Assembly (NCBI RefSeq): GCF_003945595.2
Contig: NW_024103874.1
Span: forward strand, 692,001 to 756,000
DNA from: Pipra filicauda
Lineage: Eukaryota > Chordata > Aves > Passeriformes > Pipridae
Direction of reading: 5' to 3'
DNA length: 64,000 bases
Numbering within the stretch: the first letter of the stretch is position 1; every line of letters begins with the position of its first letter. This document shows, one piece after another, positions 26,099 to 39,699 of this stretch. The translations under genes were made by a program, and so were the position numbers. The notes beneath the pieces are model-generated. The model saw nothing but the letters and a program-made list of their open reading frames with translations. It did not search any database and was not told the DNA's origin.

Positions 26099-29000
26099 TG
26101 CCAAGCAGGGATTATGGTGGAAATGACTGCCCTGTATCACTGTCCCTGTTGGCTCGTTACAGGCACAGACAGGATAAACAGAAGCTGAGTTTTTGGTCAA
26201 AAGTGAAGAATGAGCTTGAAGTGTTGAGTCAGAATAGACATCCCACAGGAAAATTATGGGCACAGAGCTGAGACCTGGGGGAGGTTCATAAAATGAGACT
26301 TCTTCAGCAAGCATTAGTAATAGCTTAAATATTCTGTTACATTCATATAACTTTTTGTTGTGCTGGCAAGAGACAGGGGCTACTTTTTTTTTTCCCCTAG
26401 AAAAACCTTGTTTGGGAATTCTGAGAGCATCTTTATTGTATCTGTGGATCCTGCAATATCATATTAAAACTCTTCTGGAGAGCGATCTCGGTATTTACCC
26501 AAGTCCGGATTTTTCGGAGTTATAAATAACCAGTAGGAAGTACCACACGTCCCACCAGTCTGTGTAATGTTTAAAGGAGGTCAGTGTGCAATGAACTCCT
26601 CAGGTAACGGAGTCCAGTGGACAATTATTGCCTGACACTTCAGTTTTCTCTTTGGATAATTTGACCTTTTAATTGAGCACTTAACCTGAGAGTTTACACA
26701 GTTCGAGGCCACTTTTTGGGGGAAAAAAAACCCCCACGGTATGAAATATATTCTTTAAATTTCCAATGAAAAGGAAAAAAAAAATGAAAAATGTTGAGGT
26801 TTTAATTTGGCTGATGGCTGATGTTACAGCCCCCAGGGGAACTGCAGGGTGTTTTTAGCCTGGAGCAGCAGTGCCCAGGTTTTCCTGCAGGGCAGAGAGG
26901 GTCACGTACTCATGTCAGTGTTGGGATTGGCTGCACTCTTTGGCCTTTCCCTTATCACAGAAGGGATTCCTGCTGGATATTTGTTCTGCATGCACACAGT
27001 AGACCCAGTGTGAGCTGCCTTTGCTGTGCACACACAACATGACTATATTTCATGTTTTCCCCAACCCAAAGCTTTCCTGGAAGGGCTGGATTTGCCATGT
27101 GTGTGCAGTTCATTCACTCAGCAAATTCTTAAGGACATGTTGGGAAAAGGCTCAAGGAGGCAGCAGCCAGGACCAGGCTGTTCCTGCTGCCTGTAGGATC
27201 CAACCTACCTTCAACTTGCTCCCTGTGTCTTCCCCAGCTGCCCACTGGAAAAGGCTTTCCCAAGACTGGGCTGAGAATTCTTTTGGCTTGTCTTGATGGT
27301 GTAGATATTGCCTGCACTTTGTAGGCTGAGCTGCATACCTTAGGCCTGAGACTGGTTCTAAAGGGAATTCTGCTGAAAACATGGTTTGGTTAGAAAAGCC
27401 ACATCATGATTTAAAATAAATATAATTCTTTGTGAAATGTCTGCAGCAGCTCTTCTGGGCCACCCAGCTGCTACAATGGGCTCTAACACTGCCAAGGAGC
27501 TACCTCAGATTCAATGGGTTTTTCCCCACCCTTAATAGCGTCTAATAAAAGATAAAGGATGAGAAGCAAACTGTTTTCCTTTAGATCAAGGATTGCTGAA
27601 AAGAAGGGCAGTGCTCTTACTCATAAGAAAGGCTGATAATCCCAGCAAACTCACTCATCCATTCTCTGAGACGAATATATTCCAGTTCAGATCATGCAGT
27701 TCACTGCTGGTAAGAAGGAGGGACAAGCTTTTGCAATATGTTCCTACAAGCTCATCATTTGCTACTGGCTTTTTCCTAACAGGTTGCCCAAGAATATTAA
27801 AAAAAAAACTTCAGCTAGACTTTTTGACACCAGTGACTTACCCGATGCTTTTGTTGGCTCCAACAAACCTGGACTTGAAGGACTTTGTGCAACATGTAGA
27901 TGGGATGGGTGGGGGAAAAGTAACTGAAAATGAAGGTTTAGAGTGTGGGATTTAGGGTGCTTCAGCCTTGGGTGAGAGAGAGAGGGACAGTAAAAGAGAA
28001 GTTCAACCAATTCTAGGAGAAAATTCCAAGTGCAATTGTAGAGAATTCAGGAAGAAATGGGTTTGGGAGATAATTTTTATAACAGCTCTCAAAACATTGT
28101 CATGGCAAAGGTAAGACAGTGGCTATAAAGACTTTCATGGTTTTGCAGTCACTTAAGACTGGATATTTTCAGCATACTCTGTGCAAAGAAAGTGGTCTTG
28201 ACTCAAGTCTCACTGGACAAGATGTTCACAAGTATCCTTATTGGTAGTTCTGGCTAAAAACCAGGCAGTTAACAGCCAAAATTAATGATAGCTTCTTTTC
28301 TAGAGCCAGACCCTTGAAGTAAAGGCTAATGGCGCTTTAGTGATGTCTGTCTAGGAAATGGAAATGGTCATTTCCAGCACAGCCAGACAAATTCCTTCTA
28401 GTGCCAAACCAGGGAATATTGTTGTGCTTCTGGGACATTGTGTGCTGACATAAGAAGAATAGAACTAATGGAGCTTTAAATCTAATTAAATTTAAAGAAC
28501 CTTTGCTGCTCAGGCAAGGAAAAGGAAAGCCATAATCTACCTTTATGTGTTATGTTGTCAGCCAACTCATCCTGGCTCCAGGCTAGTCCTGGGACACAAC
28601 CACCCCAAACCTTGTGCTCCCACTCTTCTGGCTGTAAGAACCTTTTCCCCTTCACCCAGGGAATGGTATCTGTGTACTCTGAACTGCTAAGAGCTAGTGG
28701 AAATCTTGCTCTGAGGATGCCCATGAGAAGGAATGTTTAATTCGTAAGAGCGGGGAAGAGCCACCAGTTATTCTGTATGTTTTTATTAATTGTCTCAATC
28801 TTGTCCAGTTTGGAAAATGCAAAAGCACAGAATACTTTATTTTTTATGTGATCATAAATATGGATTAATCCCTCTAACCTTACAGGAAAACTGAGGGTGC
28901 TGAGAGATCAAAAGGAGGGGAAATCCGCATGGGCCTAGGAAAATGTTGACATATTTCACAAATAAACATGATGTATAGTTGGATGATCAAAGTTGCTGAA

Positions 29001-29537
29001 TTAGTTCAAATATTATTCTTGGAACAGAGCCACAAACACTTGGTTTCTGTTTCCCACTTAACCTTTCAAGTAAAAATACCATTACTCATGAGAGTGTCAT
29101 ATATTGCTCAGAAATAAATCAGCTCTCCTGGCCTGGTTTTCCTAAAGATTTTCCTGCTTTCTGTCGAGGTCAGATGGCTGCAAAGTGCCAGTTACCCACA
29201 CCCTGACTCTGAGTCCCACCTGCTGCACCATAACCCATGGTGGCATCTTTGGTTTACCCACGTGACCACGTTATCTTTGCATAACAAGACACCTTAAAAT
29301 GATCTGGATCTTTTATTTCTTCTCGAACTACGACTCTTCCCTGCTTTTCGGACTCAAAGCAGTTCCTCACACACCAGTATTTGGGAATCTGGAGAAAATG
29401 TGCAGCTGAGATTTGTGAGCCTGGATCCCACTTGTCCCTGCATTCCTGGGAATGTCTCCCTGACAGCCCCGTGCTGCCCATCTCCTACATCCACCAGAGG
29501 GTTGAGGCAGGAACCTGGGACCAGTTTGGCCACAGTT

Positions 29538-29938
29538 CATCACAGAATGGTTTGGGGTGGAAGAGACTTTAAAGCTCATGCAGTCCCATTCCACCCCTGC
29601 CATGGGCAGGGACACCTTCCACTAGCCCAGGTTGCTCCAAGCCCCATTCAGCCTGGCCTTGGACACTTCCAGGGATGGGGCGGCCACAGCTTCTCTGGGC
29701 AACCTCTGCCAGGGCCTCACCACCCTCATAGGGAACAATTTCTTCCTAATATCCCATCTAACCCTCCTCTCTGTCAGTGTGAAGCCATGCCCCCTTGTCC
29801 TGTCCCTCCAGTCCTTGGAAATTGTCTCTCTCCATCTTTCTTGTCACTCTCTTCAGGTCCAATCAGGTCATCCCAAAGCCTTCTCTTCTCCAGGCTGATC
29901 AATCCCAACTATCTCAGCCTTTCCTCCCAACAGAGCCT
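29538..29938 (-). mobile_element. CR1 LINE fragment
   Basis: A minus-oriented copy of about 400 bp from CATCACAGAATGGTTTGGGG to CTCAGCCTTTCCTCCCAACA. A 261-codon open frame across it (29400-30185) is a by-product, not a gene. Confidence 0.92.
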
Positions 29939-32900
29939 GGGGGCTGCTGGTATCAATATCAGTTCTGAGTGCTCAGGATGTGGCTTTTGGGTCACTGGCC
30001 AGGGATGTTTTCCCCCCAGGATCCATGCCAGGCTGTGCTCCCACAGGCACCTGCTCCCTCCTGCTCGGGCATCCTGGCAGATCCCTGTATTGTTTTTTAA
30101 GTGTGTCTCTGGTTGTAAAGGTCACAGGAGCAGATTGCAAAGTGGGAATGTATTATCCCACACCGTGAGACCGGTTACTCATTAAACCCTTTTTTTCTAT
30201 TAATAGCAAAACACCATCAAGAGGTTGGGAGAGCAAGTTCAGCCAGTGCATTTGTCTACTGAAGGATGCCAAAAATAGACACACAAAAGTCCAATCCTGA
30301 TGAAACTTTAACTATTTTTAGTAAAAAAACCACATACTACACTAATTCTGGGAGCCCTGGAGGCACTGATCCCTGAACTTGCAAGTTCCTCGGAAGCTAT
30401 AGAATAAATGTTGTGTTAAAGAAAGCAGTTGAGCATGATCTACTTTATTCACAACATCTCCTCTGGTAGTATTTCCAAATTAACAGATATCTAAGTTTTT
30501 TTTCTACTTTTCAGACTTATGAGTTGAAATGAAGTTCAAGGATGCTTTAATGTATTTTATTAACTATAGTAAAAATGAATATAAAGCACTAATTTTCTCC
30601 ATGCCCTTCCAAAGCAAGAAGAAATGACAACAGCGAGAAGCAGAAAGGCTCATGAAGAAAGGAGCCATGGTGGCTGTACCCTGCCTCCCCTCAACACTTG
30701 GAACACATTGCAAAGAATATGAATCATCACCTTGTCTAGACACATTCTGTACATTTTTCCTGTCCTTGAAGGAAATGAAAGAAGCTGGCACATGGCACAT
30801 CTTTGTGTTTTCTCTCACCTACTGGATGTCACTCATCAGTGGCAACAGGTTCCTTCTGTCTTGCAGTCACTCTCCACTGGGCTTGCTGGGGCAATAACTG
30901 CTAAAACAAGCCTTCTGGCCTCAGTTTGGTGGTGTAGTCATGGCAGAACGTGTTTTCTTCATCACCCTGCCTGGTTTGCTGAGCTTGTCCCACGGAAGAT
31001 TTGGGGCAGGCTGACAAAACAGCCCAGGGAACAGTAGAAGGTGGGGAGGTGATACATGTGGGGATGTCCAGGAGGGAAGGGAAAGGCCCATGACAGGCTG
31101 AGAAAAGCACTGAGGGTGAGAATTGATGGGTTCTCCATTCCTAACCAGTGGCATAGGATCAAGCTAGAAAGGTGCAGCACGAAATGAGGGGACAGCACTC
31201 TGAGGAGAAGCAAAGGACTTGGAGTCTGCCTGCTTTAGATAGTTGCAGAATTGAGTCAAACACAGTTACCGGGGCTTTTAAAACATCTGCCTGCTTTAAG
31301 TCACTACTAATACTGTATTTATGATTTCTACACAAGCTAAGAATATTATAAAGTCTTGCACAGACTGTTGGAAACAGTTCAGAGGGCAGGTTTCCCCCAG
31401 GAATGCCACTGCCTGATTACAGTGTGGTCCTCATGCCTGGTAAGCAAAACTCTAACTCTGGTTTAGCAACTGAGGGTAAATCAGTTGACTCTGTGTGCAC
31501 AAACCAAGACAAGAGATGTAGGAAAAGGAGCAACATCTGCATGTTTCTGTTGGTTAGAAAAGCCATATCATGATTCAAAAATGTGGAGTGTGGAGTGCTT
31601 TGGACACACCAAAAATAGATGCTGGACAGAAGTCCAGTGTAAAGTTTTTGATATGAATATCCTTGCTCAAGCCAAGGAATTGTTTTTCCCTTTGACTCAA
31701 ACAGTGTTTGTGTGGTGACTTGCACATCTACCAAGCATGGTTAATAAACTCTTCTGCATCTGATCTGGACTGTGTTTCCCCAGGGTCTCCTTGACTGTAT
31801 GAATAGAGGAAGGTTTCATGGGGCAGGTTGTCTCTCCAGTCAGTTCTGGTGTAGAGGGATCCCAAGAACACATCTGTGGAGGTGTAGATGTGCCTGGTCT
31901 TTACACACACACATGAATAGTTTAATCAGCATCAAACCTTCAGAGGGCTGTCACTGGTGCTGCAGTCAGGAATCAAGGAGTCAAGGTACCATAAGGCTCA
32001 CAGGGATTTAAGTCTGGGGGGGAAAGGTGTGTTTTAAAGACAGGCTCAAGAGATTCCTGGGCATTTTCTGCTCAGGCCAATGTTGCCCAAGGTTTTTACA
32101 CAGTTTGTTGTTTATCACTTGGGCCTGATGATGCTGTGCCTGAAGGTGTTTGGATGGAGCTACTTTCTGAAAGTTGGAACATGCCATGAGATTAAGGTAG
32201 TTTTCATGAAATGCCCTTTCAAATTGAAAATGAAGAGTTGTTGACATAATAATGTTGAAATCTATCAGTTCAGGGCTTGACTGAAAGAAAAATCTTTGTC
32301 CTGGAGCAAGTTCTTTAACAGACACAGTAATTCTTAAAAACGATTCCAAGTTTTCTAAAAGATTCCTTTCCATAAGGTTTGCATTCACCTCAGGTGTTTC
32401 CTCTCTTCCTGACTTGATTTCACTAAAAAAAAAAAATCTTCACTTCTGTCAAGTTTTCCTATACAGAAGAATTTTAGATTTCCAGATTTAATTTCAAGTA
32501 AAAAAAAAAAATAGGAAACACAGTTCTCATTCTCCTTCAGCTGCAGTAACAGGCCTCAGCCCTGGGCAGGGTGTGAAGACAGGGAGCTGTCAGCTCTAAC
32601 ACCCATCACACAGCACAACATCCCTCCAGAGAGGAGGAGACCAAGTGAAGGGGTTTGAGCATGGCCAGCATTGGGCATGTGGCTTCACAGGATGGCACTG
32701 ACACTTTGTTGTAAAACTCTGAGCATCCCATCAGTCTGTTGAGGCGACAGCAGATGCTCGTGCTTTGAATAGTGCATTTTGTTATGAATATAAGAGCATG
32801 TTTCTTGGCAAATTTAACCATCCTGTGCAGCTCCACCACCCCTCTCCCTTCCCAGGGCATCCTGCCCTGGTCGTGCCGTGCCAGGTGATGGGAGCCAGGG

Positions 32901-34817
32901 AATGCAGAGCCTGCTGTGCCCCAGCACGAGCACTCAGGCACCAGCTGGGGCAGCCAAACACAACATCCCTTTCCTTCCTTAATTCCCATCACTTTGTGCC
33001 TGATCTCTCTGTTGAGACAGGCTGTCAGTGGTTGCTGTGTGACCTGTCTGAACACCCTCTGCTTTAACTTCCCCTGCGAACACGTTATTTCCATTACACA
33101 GAATTCACACCTCTCTATTTGTCCAGGAGCTCTGATTTCCCCCAGAAATTCCAGTTGCTCCTTCAATTGTTTTTCCCTGGATGCCATTGACTTCTATATA
33201 TAGCACAGTACTCTCCATGTCCTCAAAAATCTGTTTTCCAGTGAAGCACATCAGGTGCCAACCACAGCCCAAGAGGGGCTCAGAGGAAGCAGCAGCTTCC
33301 CGAGGGGCTGTTGAATATACAAAAAAAATGTGTTCTCTGTGTTTCTAAGGGCACCTGCCAGAGCCCTGCTGTTGGATCAAAGCACAGATCAAATATTTGG
33401 CATCAGCTATATCCCTCCCTGAACAACTCCACCTGCAGGCAATAGAATATGCTATTTTTAAATATTTATTCCAGTCATTTGTATCCACACATAAATAAAA
33501 CTTCCCTCTCCCTGCAGTGAATATCTGTTGGCTCACAACTAACTCTTTGATTCCTCAAGCAACGAGCTGATCTAGTTTCCCTTTCAATTTTGCCTTTGGG
33601 CAAGAAAAACTTTGCAAGAGTTATGAATCAAGTGTATTTGAAGGTATCTTCCTTTCTGGAAAATGTCCTCCAGCACCTTCCCAAACCTTAGTTGCCAGAC
33701 TTCCCTCTGAGTGTGCCTTGTTTTGCCACTGTTCAGCAACAAAGAAATCTCTTGCAAGGAGTTCTTTTCTGAGCTGTTCAAAACAGAAGGAAAGTTTCTG
33801 AGAGATTCTTACACATCCAAAGCAAAATTTTGGCATTCAGGGAAAAAAAAATAAATCCTGCTGGCTTTAGATAGCTTAATGTCACCTAAATATTTAAGAA
33901 TCTCAGGGTCTGCATCTCAAATAATTGGGTTCAACACCTGTGTTTCTCCCAAGAGTGACCTTGGGAATCCCTCTCCGGGTCAATGTGTGCAACTCTGGGT
34001 GCAGTTACCTGTTTCTTTGAGTAATTTGGAGCTGATGCAGTCAGGAAGGTGGTCTTGCCCTTTCCAGCTCCAAGGTGTCATCCCTCAAATACATGTTCAT
34101 GCCACCTTCCTGCTGTTGACTCCAGTGATTTTGTAGCCAAGAGGTGAGTCAGAGCAGCTCTGATCCTACTAAAACCAACCCTGCAAGAAAGGTTTTTGTC
34201 TGGATCAAAGTCTCAGGATGGAAAGCAGGATACCTGTGAAGGACAACAGCCCATAATTAGTCTGTGAACCCACAAAGTTCTTTGGGGTGCAATCTCACAG
34301 GGCTTTTATTGCAGGTGAGCAAACCACACCTAAAAAATTCACAACTCCCCTATTCTTTGGAATTGGTGTGAACAACTCTGAGGGATAAGTCCTTTCCATT
34401 TCAGAAGGATTCAACTCCCACTGACCCCTAGTTAAAGCAGCTGCTGCCCTCGGTGTCTAAATCAAAGCATCATATATAAAGAGGCTGAATAAATGAAATA
34501 TCCTTACAATTATGGGCCTACTTTATTCTTGTAACTCTATGGCACTTCCTCTCCCTGAAAAATCCTTTTCAGTCTGCACATAAACAGGTATTTAATAGAA
34601 CAGGTAGGATGAGCAGACACCTCTACAGAGCTGCAGCACTTCTGGATTTCCTAAAGCTGATAAAGTGATATTTCACTTCACTGCAAATGTGAAGTCTGCA
34701 CTTCTTATCAACCTTTTAGAGGGCAAGCACTTAGATGTGAACTTTGAAATGTTAAACTTCATTAGGAAAACTAAAAGACTGATATCTTATGGAGCCAACT
34801 TCCCATCATATGCCTTG

Positions 34818-34935
34818 ACCCACGGAAGGTTGGAAAAGACCCCCAAGACCATCGAGTCCAACCTGTGACCAACCCCCACCTTGTCACCCAGCCCAGAGCA
34901 CTGAGTGCCATGTCCAGTCTTTCCTTGAAGCTCCA
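34818..34935 (-). mobile_element. CR1-like tail
   Basis: GGTTGGAAAAGACCCCCAAG, ACCATCGAGTCCAACCTGTG and CTGAGTGCCATGTCCAGTCT form a bird repeat of the CR1 type with a wording distinct from the other copies. Confidence 0.75.
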
Positions 34936-37900
34936 GTGGAAGATCCCAATAAGAGTGTTCAGGGTGTTCAGTTACTTGAGAAATTTATATCATCGTGTTC
35001 AGCGATTTCATATAAAACATCTCCTGATATCTCCTATTTTCTTCTCTTTGCTGTTGTTAATTTTATTTAGTGGAGTGAAGTGCTTTGAAGCTTTTCACTT
35101 GTGTTGAAATGAGATACTGAGTGTTGGTATCACAAGGAGAAATATGAATTGAAAGCTTTTCTTTCCTATTGCTCTGACTTTCAAACACAGCCAGAGGGAA
35201 GACAGGATTGTCCAGAGTACCAAAACTTGGCACCTCCTGAACAGAGCAGAAGGTGTGTATGAGCCCAACTATCTTGTCATCCTGCCCGGAATCTTGCTCC
35301 CAAAATCTCCCTTATTCTACTCCTGCTCCCATTTAAAATGACTGAAATTTGGATCCCAGCTGAGGTCTTCTCCTGTGCTTTATGGCAGGACAGACAGTTT
35401 AATCCCATCAACCTCAATGTGAGGAGTGAGTTTGGTGTCTGCAGCCTGTGGTTGAATGTCCTGCAAAGCCACCAAAGCAGATCCCAGTTCTAGGGTGGCC
35501 TTTGCCCATGGGTTGAGTTGACTCTTGGCTGACTCCTGATCAGATATGTGGGGACCTTTGCCCTGGAAAGAAGTGGGACAGAGCCTGATTCAGGCATTGA
35601 CCTCATCTGCAAAACTATCTGTGATTCCCGTCGGTAGAACTGAGATAACAGTAAGGGCTTTTTTTGTAGGAACTTGGAAGCCAAGATAAGTGCAACTCAC
35701 ACTGCCTGAGCTTTCTCGAAGACTTCCTTCCATTATTTCCATTAAATTTAGGGAACATTTTTCCTTTCTTCACCTTGAGCCACTCTGCACTTCTAGAATT
35801 CCATCCCACAGTGAGGGAACCCTTTAATCCAAGGCAAACCAGACCTGCACCATTCCCCTGCTTCTCTCCTGTCTCCTGTTTTCCTGTGGAACACAGTTCA
35901 GCAGCAGGATGAATCAGATGTGACTTGCTTGATTCACTATCAGGTTTCAGGGCACCTAATCTGATAGTGGAGGGCAAAGTATCACAAACATGCAGCTGGG
36001 GACCAATTTGGGGAGACCAAGGAGTAACTCAGGTACTCCTGTTTCCCCTTTATTGCCCTGTTCTCCCTGCCAGCAGCTGACTCTGCTTCCTTCCCTTCTC
36101 CCCTGACGTGTGGAGGCTGCAGTTCACTCAACACATGGAACAATTAGAGGCAAAGAGTTCAAACTTGTTGAGAGGGACGTGCCCAAGAAAGCACAGCAAA
36201 ATTTACCCCGATTATAAATACATTCCATTCCCCACTTGTTTTGACATTGTCCCTTGGAGAAAAATATTTTGGTTTAGAAAGAGGTCTCGTTGTTGCTTTC
36301 CCTGTCAGGAGGAGGATTGCTCCATCTAAACCCTACAATATAAAGTTGTCTAAAACTCCTTCTGGATCCAAATCCTGCAGCTGAAGTTTAACTTGTTAAG
36401 TTGTTCCAAAGCCACAGGTTAGTGATCATGCAGCTGAGACAAAAACCACGGAAAAGAGTTGAACATAAATGTAGTTCTTCCTCTGCTGGCAAAGAAGAGG
36501 ATAGGAATATAGAAGATAAAGTCCAGATAGGAATTGTATGAGGCACTAACAGGGTTCTGGGTGAACAGACAAGAAAGAAGTGAGCAGTAATGCAGAAATA
36601 GTCACATAAAGAGCAGGGCTGTTTCGGGAAAAGTGCACTGTAACATTGAACCAGCTCCCAAGTGAGGTCTCCATCCTCACCACTTAGAAATCCCTGCCCA
36701 AAGAATTGCACTGGTTTCATAGTGACTGACACCAGTTTCATGTGACTTTACGTTTCTCAGTGCCAGCAGATGGATTGCTGGCTTGTACCTCAGAATATGA
36801 AAGGGATTGAAGGCAGTGGGGTTGCAGCCCTGAGCTACAGTAGAGAGAGAAAGGAGGGATGGCAGCCTGGACAGTCAGGACATGTCCTCCTTCCAGGCCA
36901 AAACAATTCAGTAACTCTGTTTTTCACTCACTTGAAGGCTGATACTCAAAAATGCCCAAGAATAAATAAGGGCATAAATAAGTAAGGGAATAAGAAAAAT
37001 GCTCGGTTTCGTAATATAATATTCATACTTTTCCCCAAGCCTTGCCTGGAAGGTTACATTTAAAAAATTTGAATGCAGCAACCCACACCTCAGTATATCA
37101 ATCCACAAGTTATCAGAAGAATACACGAAGCCAGGGTAAGAGATTAATGAGCTGCCTGTAGCTTCAATCTCAATAGGCTCTTTGTCTGAATTATCTGAAG
37201 TAAAAAGGCAGCTTTTCTTCTAAAAGTACAACTCTTCCACGAGTTTTGAATATGTGTGCCACAAATTGCTGGAAATTGTTAAACTTTCTCCTTTTACAAA
37301 AAGTGAGAATGCATTAAAAAAACCCACCTATACTCCTGCAGTCCCACTAAGATCAGAATGATGGTTCACATATTTAAAATTAAGAATGTGCTGAGTTGTT
37401 CTCCAAAAATTTGTCCTGAAATGAACTTTAGCTGTGAACAGTTCGCGGAATTAATTTTTCAGGTTTTTGGGTAATTTTGCCCCATTAATCAAAGTCAGCA
37501 CTGACACAGATGAGAATTCTACCTCTAGTTGTTGAGCACAAAGGTCCTTCTCAGCATAGAAGGAGACAAACCAGGACACATTATCTGTCAGGTAATCAGA
37601 GCAGTGAAAGGTGTACACAGAGACTGACTCAGAGCCATGGAACAGCCCGATTATAATGAACAAAACACAGATCAAAAATGCCAGGTTGTCAGTCCTGAAA
37701 ACTTGCATTCTTTATCCATAAAAAACATGGATTAGTTGGCTCCAGCTTTGTCTATACCATTCCCATCAACATGCCCAAGACCTGAGCAGAATTAACTTCC
37801 ATTTGGATGGGTAAACCTCCTTCATTTCCTTGCTGACAAAGTTAATGTGGAGGCCAATTAATGCCAATTATTTTATGATCCACCTCCCTTCCTCTGAGGA

Positions 37901-39699
37901 GTAACCATAGGAAATGATAACAGGGAAGCAGTGCTGAAATGAAAATTCTGAATGAGTAACTCATTTCAAAGCAGCAAAGAACTGCACTGAATTTATCCAG
38001 CTGACCACAGGTGAAGGGTTTCATAGACATTTATTAATCTCAGAGGCATCACACTGGGTTTCTACTGCTGAAAAATGAGGGGAAAGGAAGCCATGTGGGT
38101 TTCTTGATGTGGAAGTCTGGCTTGGTCATTCATTATCTGTGTAGTTTGATAATTACCTATTTCCTAGGTAAATTGCTTTGGACATTTACTTTGAGGTAGC
38201 AGATTAATGAAGTTCTTTGCAAACTTCAGGAACTTGAACATCTACAAAGCTTCCGGAAACACAATTTTCCAGGTCAGTGGTTATTGTACTTTCAGAAATC
38301 CAGCAGGCAGCACTCATTGGTACCTCAGCTTGTACAGAATTAGTCAAAACCTTCCTCACAGCAACACCTGTACAGATCTTTGAGTCCCCTAAATTTAAGT
38401 AGCAGGAATAATAAGCAGGCCAGTAAGTATGAACCTGGGATTTACTACACGGGAGCAATAAGGGATTTCGAAACAGCTGATAACTGGGCTGTCAAGGTCA
38501 GTTCAACGAGATAACACCTCTTCCCTCTGCTTGTCTTTAGGAGTTAAATCATCAGGACATTTGTGAGCAATGTGAAGTGCCTGGAATTGAACAAACTGTT
38601 TCTGTTTACACTTGTTTCATATTGGCACAACTCCGCTGGCTCTAATGGAGTAATATTAGTTTATACTCTTATAAGAGGAGACTTGGTGTGTGTTACTGTC
38701 ACAGCAGCTTGGGTAGATCTCCCCACACAGCTTCACACGAGCTGCCAAAGCTCCCTGGGGATTGTTCTCCCAGCCCACCTTTCCCAAGTCCCCAGTGCTC
38801 TCAGCCCCCAGATCAGTGTCAGCAGCACAAACTCCAGTCACTCTAAGGGGCACATGGCAACATAATTTTTGGAAAAGCACCATCCTCACAGTGCTGTAGG
38901 ATTTTTCTTACACCACCAGTCTCTCAACCTGAGGTTGCCTTCCCTTTGCAAAGACAGAGCAGGTTTTGACTGTCAGATTTGCCTTCATGTGACCACAGGC
39001 TGTCAGTCACAGTGCTGCTGGATGGCATTTCTTAATATATATATATTTCTTTTGATTCTGCAGAGGTTCGAACTATTTTGATCCTTCCTCGAAACTTTTT
39101 ATGGGTTTTATCTTGTCATAATGGCAGAGAAATGTAACAATCCCATCCCTGGAGACCTCAGTTCTGTGCACGCCAGGGAGAAATGTGCTCAGATACAGAA
39201 ACTCCTGATAGAGCATTCATTGGGGTCTCACAGGATTATACAGAGGGAAAGGGGCTGAAAGCTTGGGTTTAACTCATTCCTGAATATGGGGGTTGGCCTG
39301 GATTGAAGGAATAGCAGAATTAAAGGCACAAAAGGGGTTTGGCACCAAGGCTCTGCCCTGCAGGGCTTAACTGCTTGTACTTAACCCAGGACCCACCTCG
39401 CTGGGGCTGGGTGTGCCAGGCAGTGCCCACCAGACCCTCCCACCAGGAGCTGAGCTTTCCAAACTGTCTCCCAGCTGACTGTCACAATCCACACAATCCA
39501 GCAGCTCTGGGTATCATAAAGCAGGAGATTTTCACTGCAGGATTAAAGTAGAACTTGGTAGAATTTCTAGCTCAAGCCCATTGAGGATGTCAAGCAGAGG
39601 GATGAAAGTACCACAGCAGCTTTTTTGCAAGAGGTTGCCATGGAAGGCAAGGTTTTTGTAAAGCTACAAAGACTTTATAATAAACTATGGAAGACTAAT

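Larger units (their letters stand above)
14393..39699. other. Intergenic region between BCAS1 and CYP24A1
   Basis: About 25 kb with no gene I can support. It contains the CR1 and LTR pieces listed, a 31-bp triple repeat at 15049, inverted repeats at 17138 and 23418, and a 31-bp dispersed pair at 27386 and 31550. In mammals enhancers for CYP24A1 lie downstream of that gene, so regulatory elements are expected here, but I cannot pinpoint a VDRE. Confidence 0.65.

Noticed and set aside
29400..30185. 261-codon plus-strand frame
   Set aside because: It runs across a reversed CR1 3' end, which is untranslated in the element and antisense here.
32606..33187. 193-codon minus-strand frame
   Set aside because: No recognisable domain, no splice context, and one frame of this length is about what chance gives in 64 kb.
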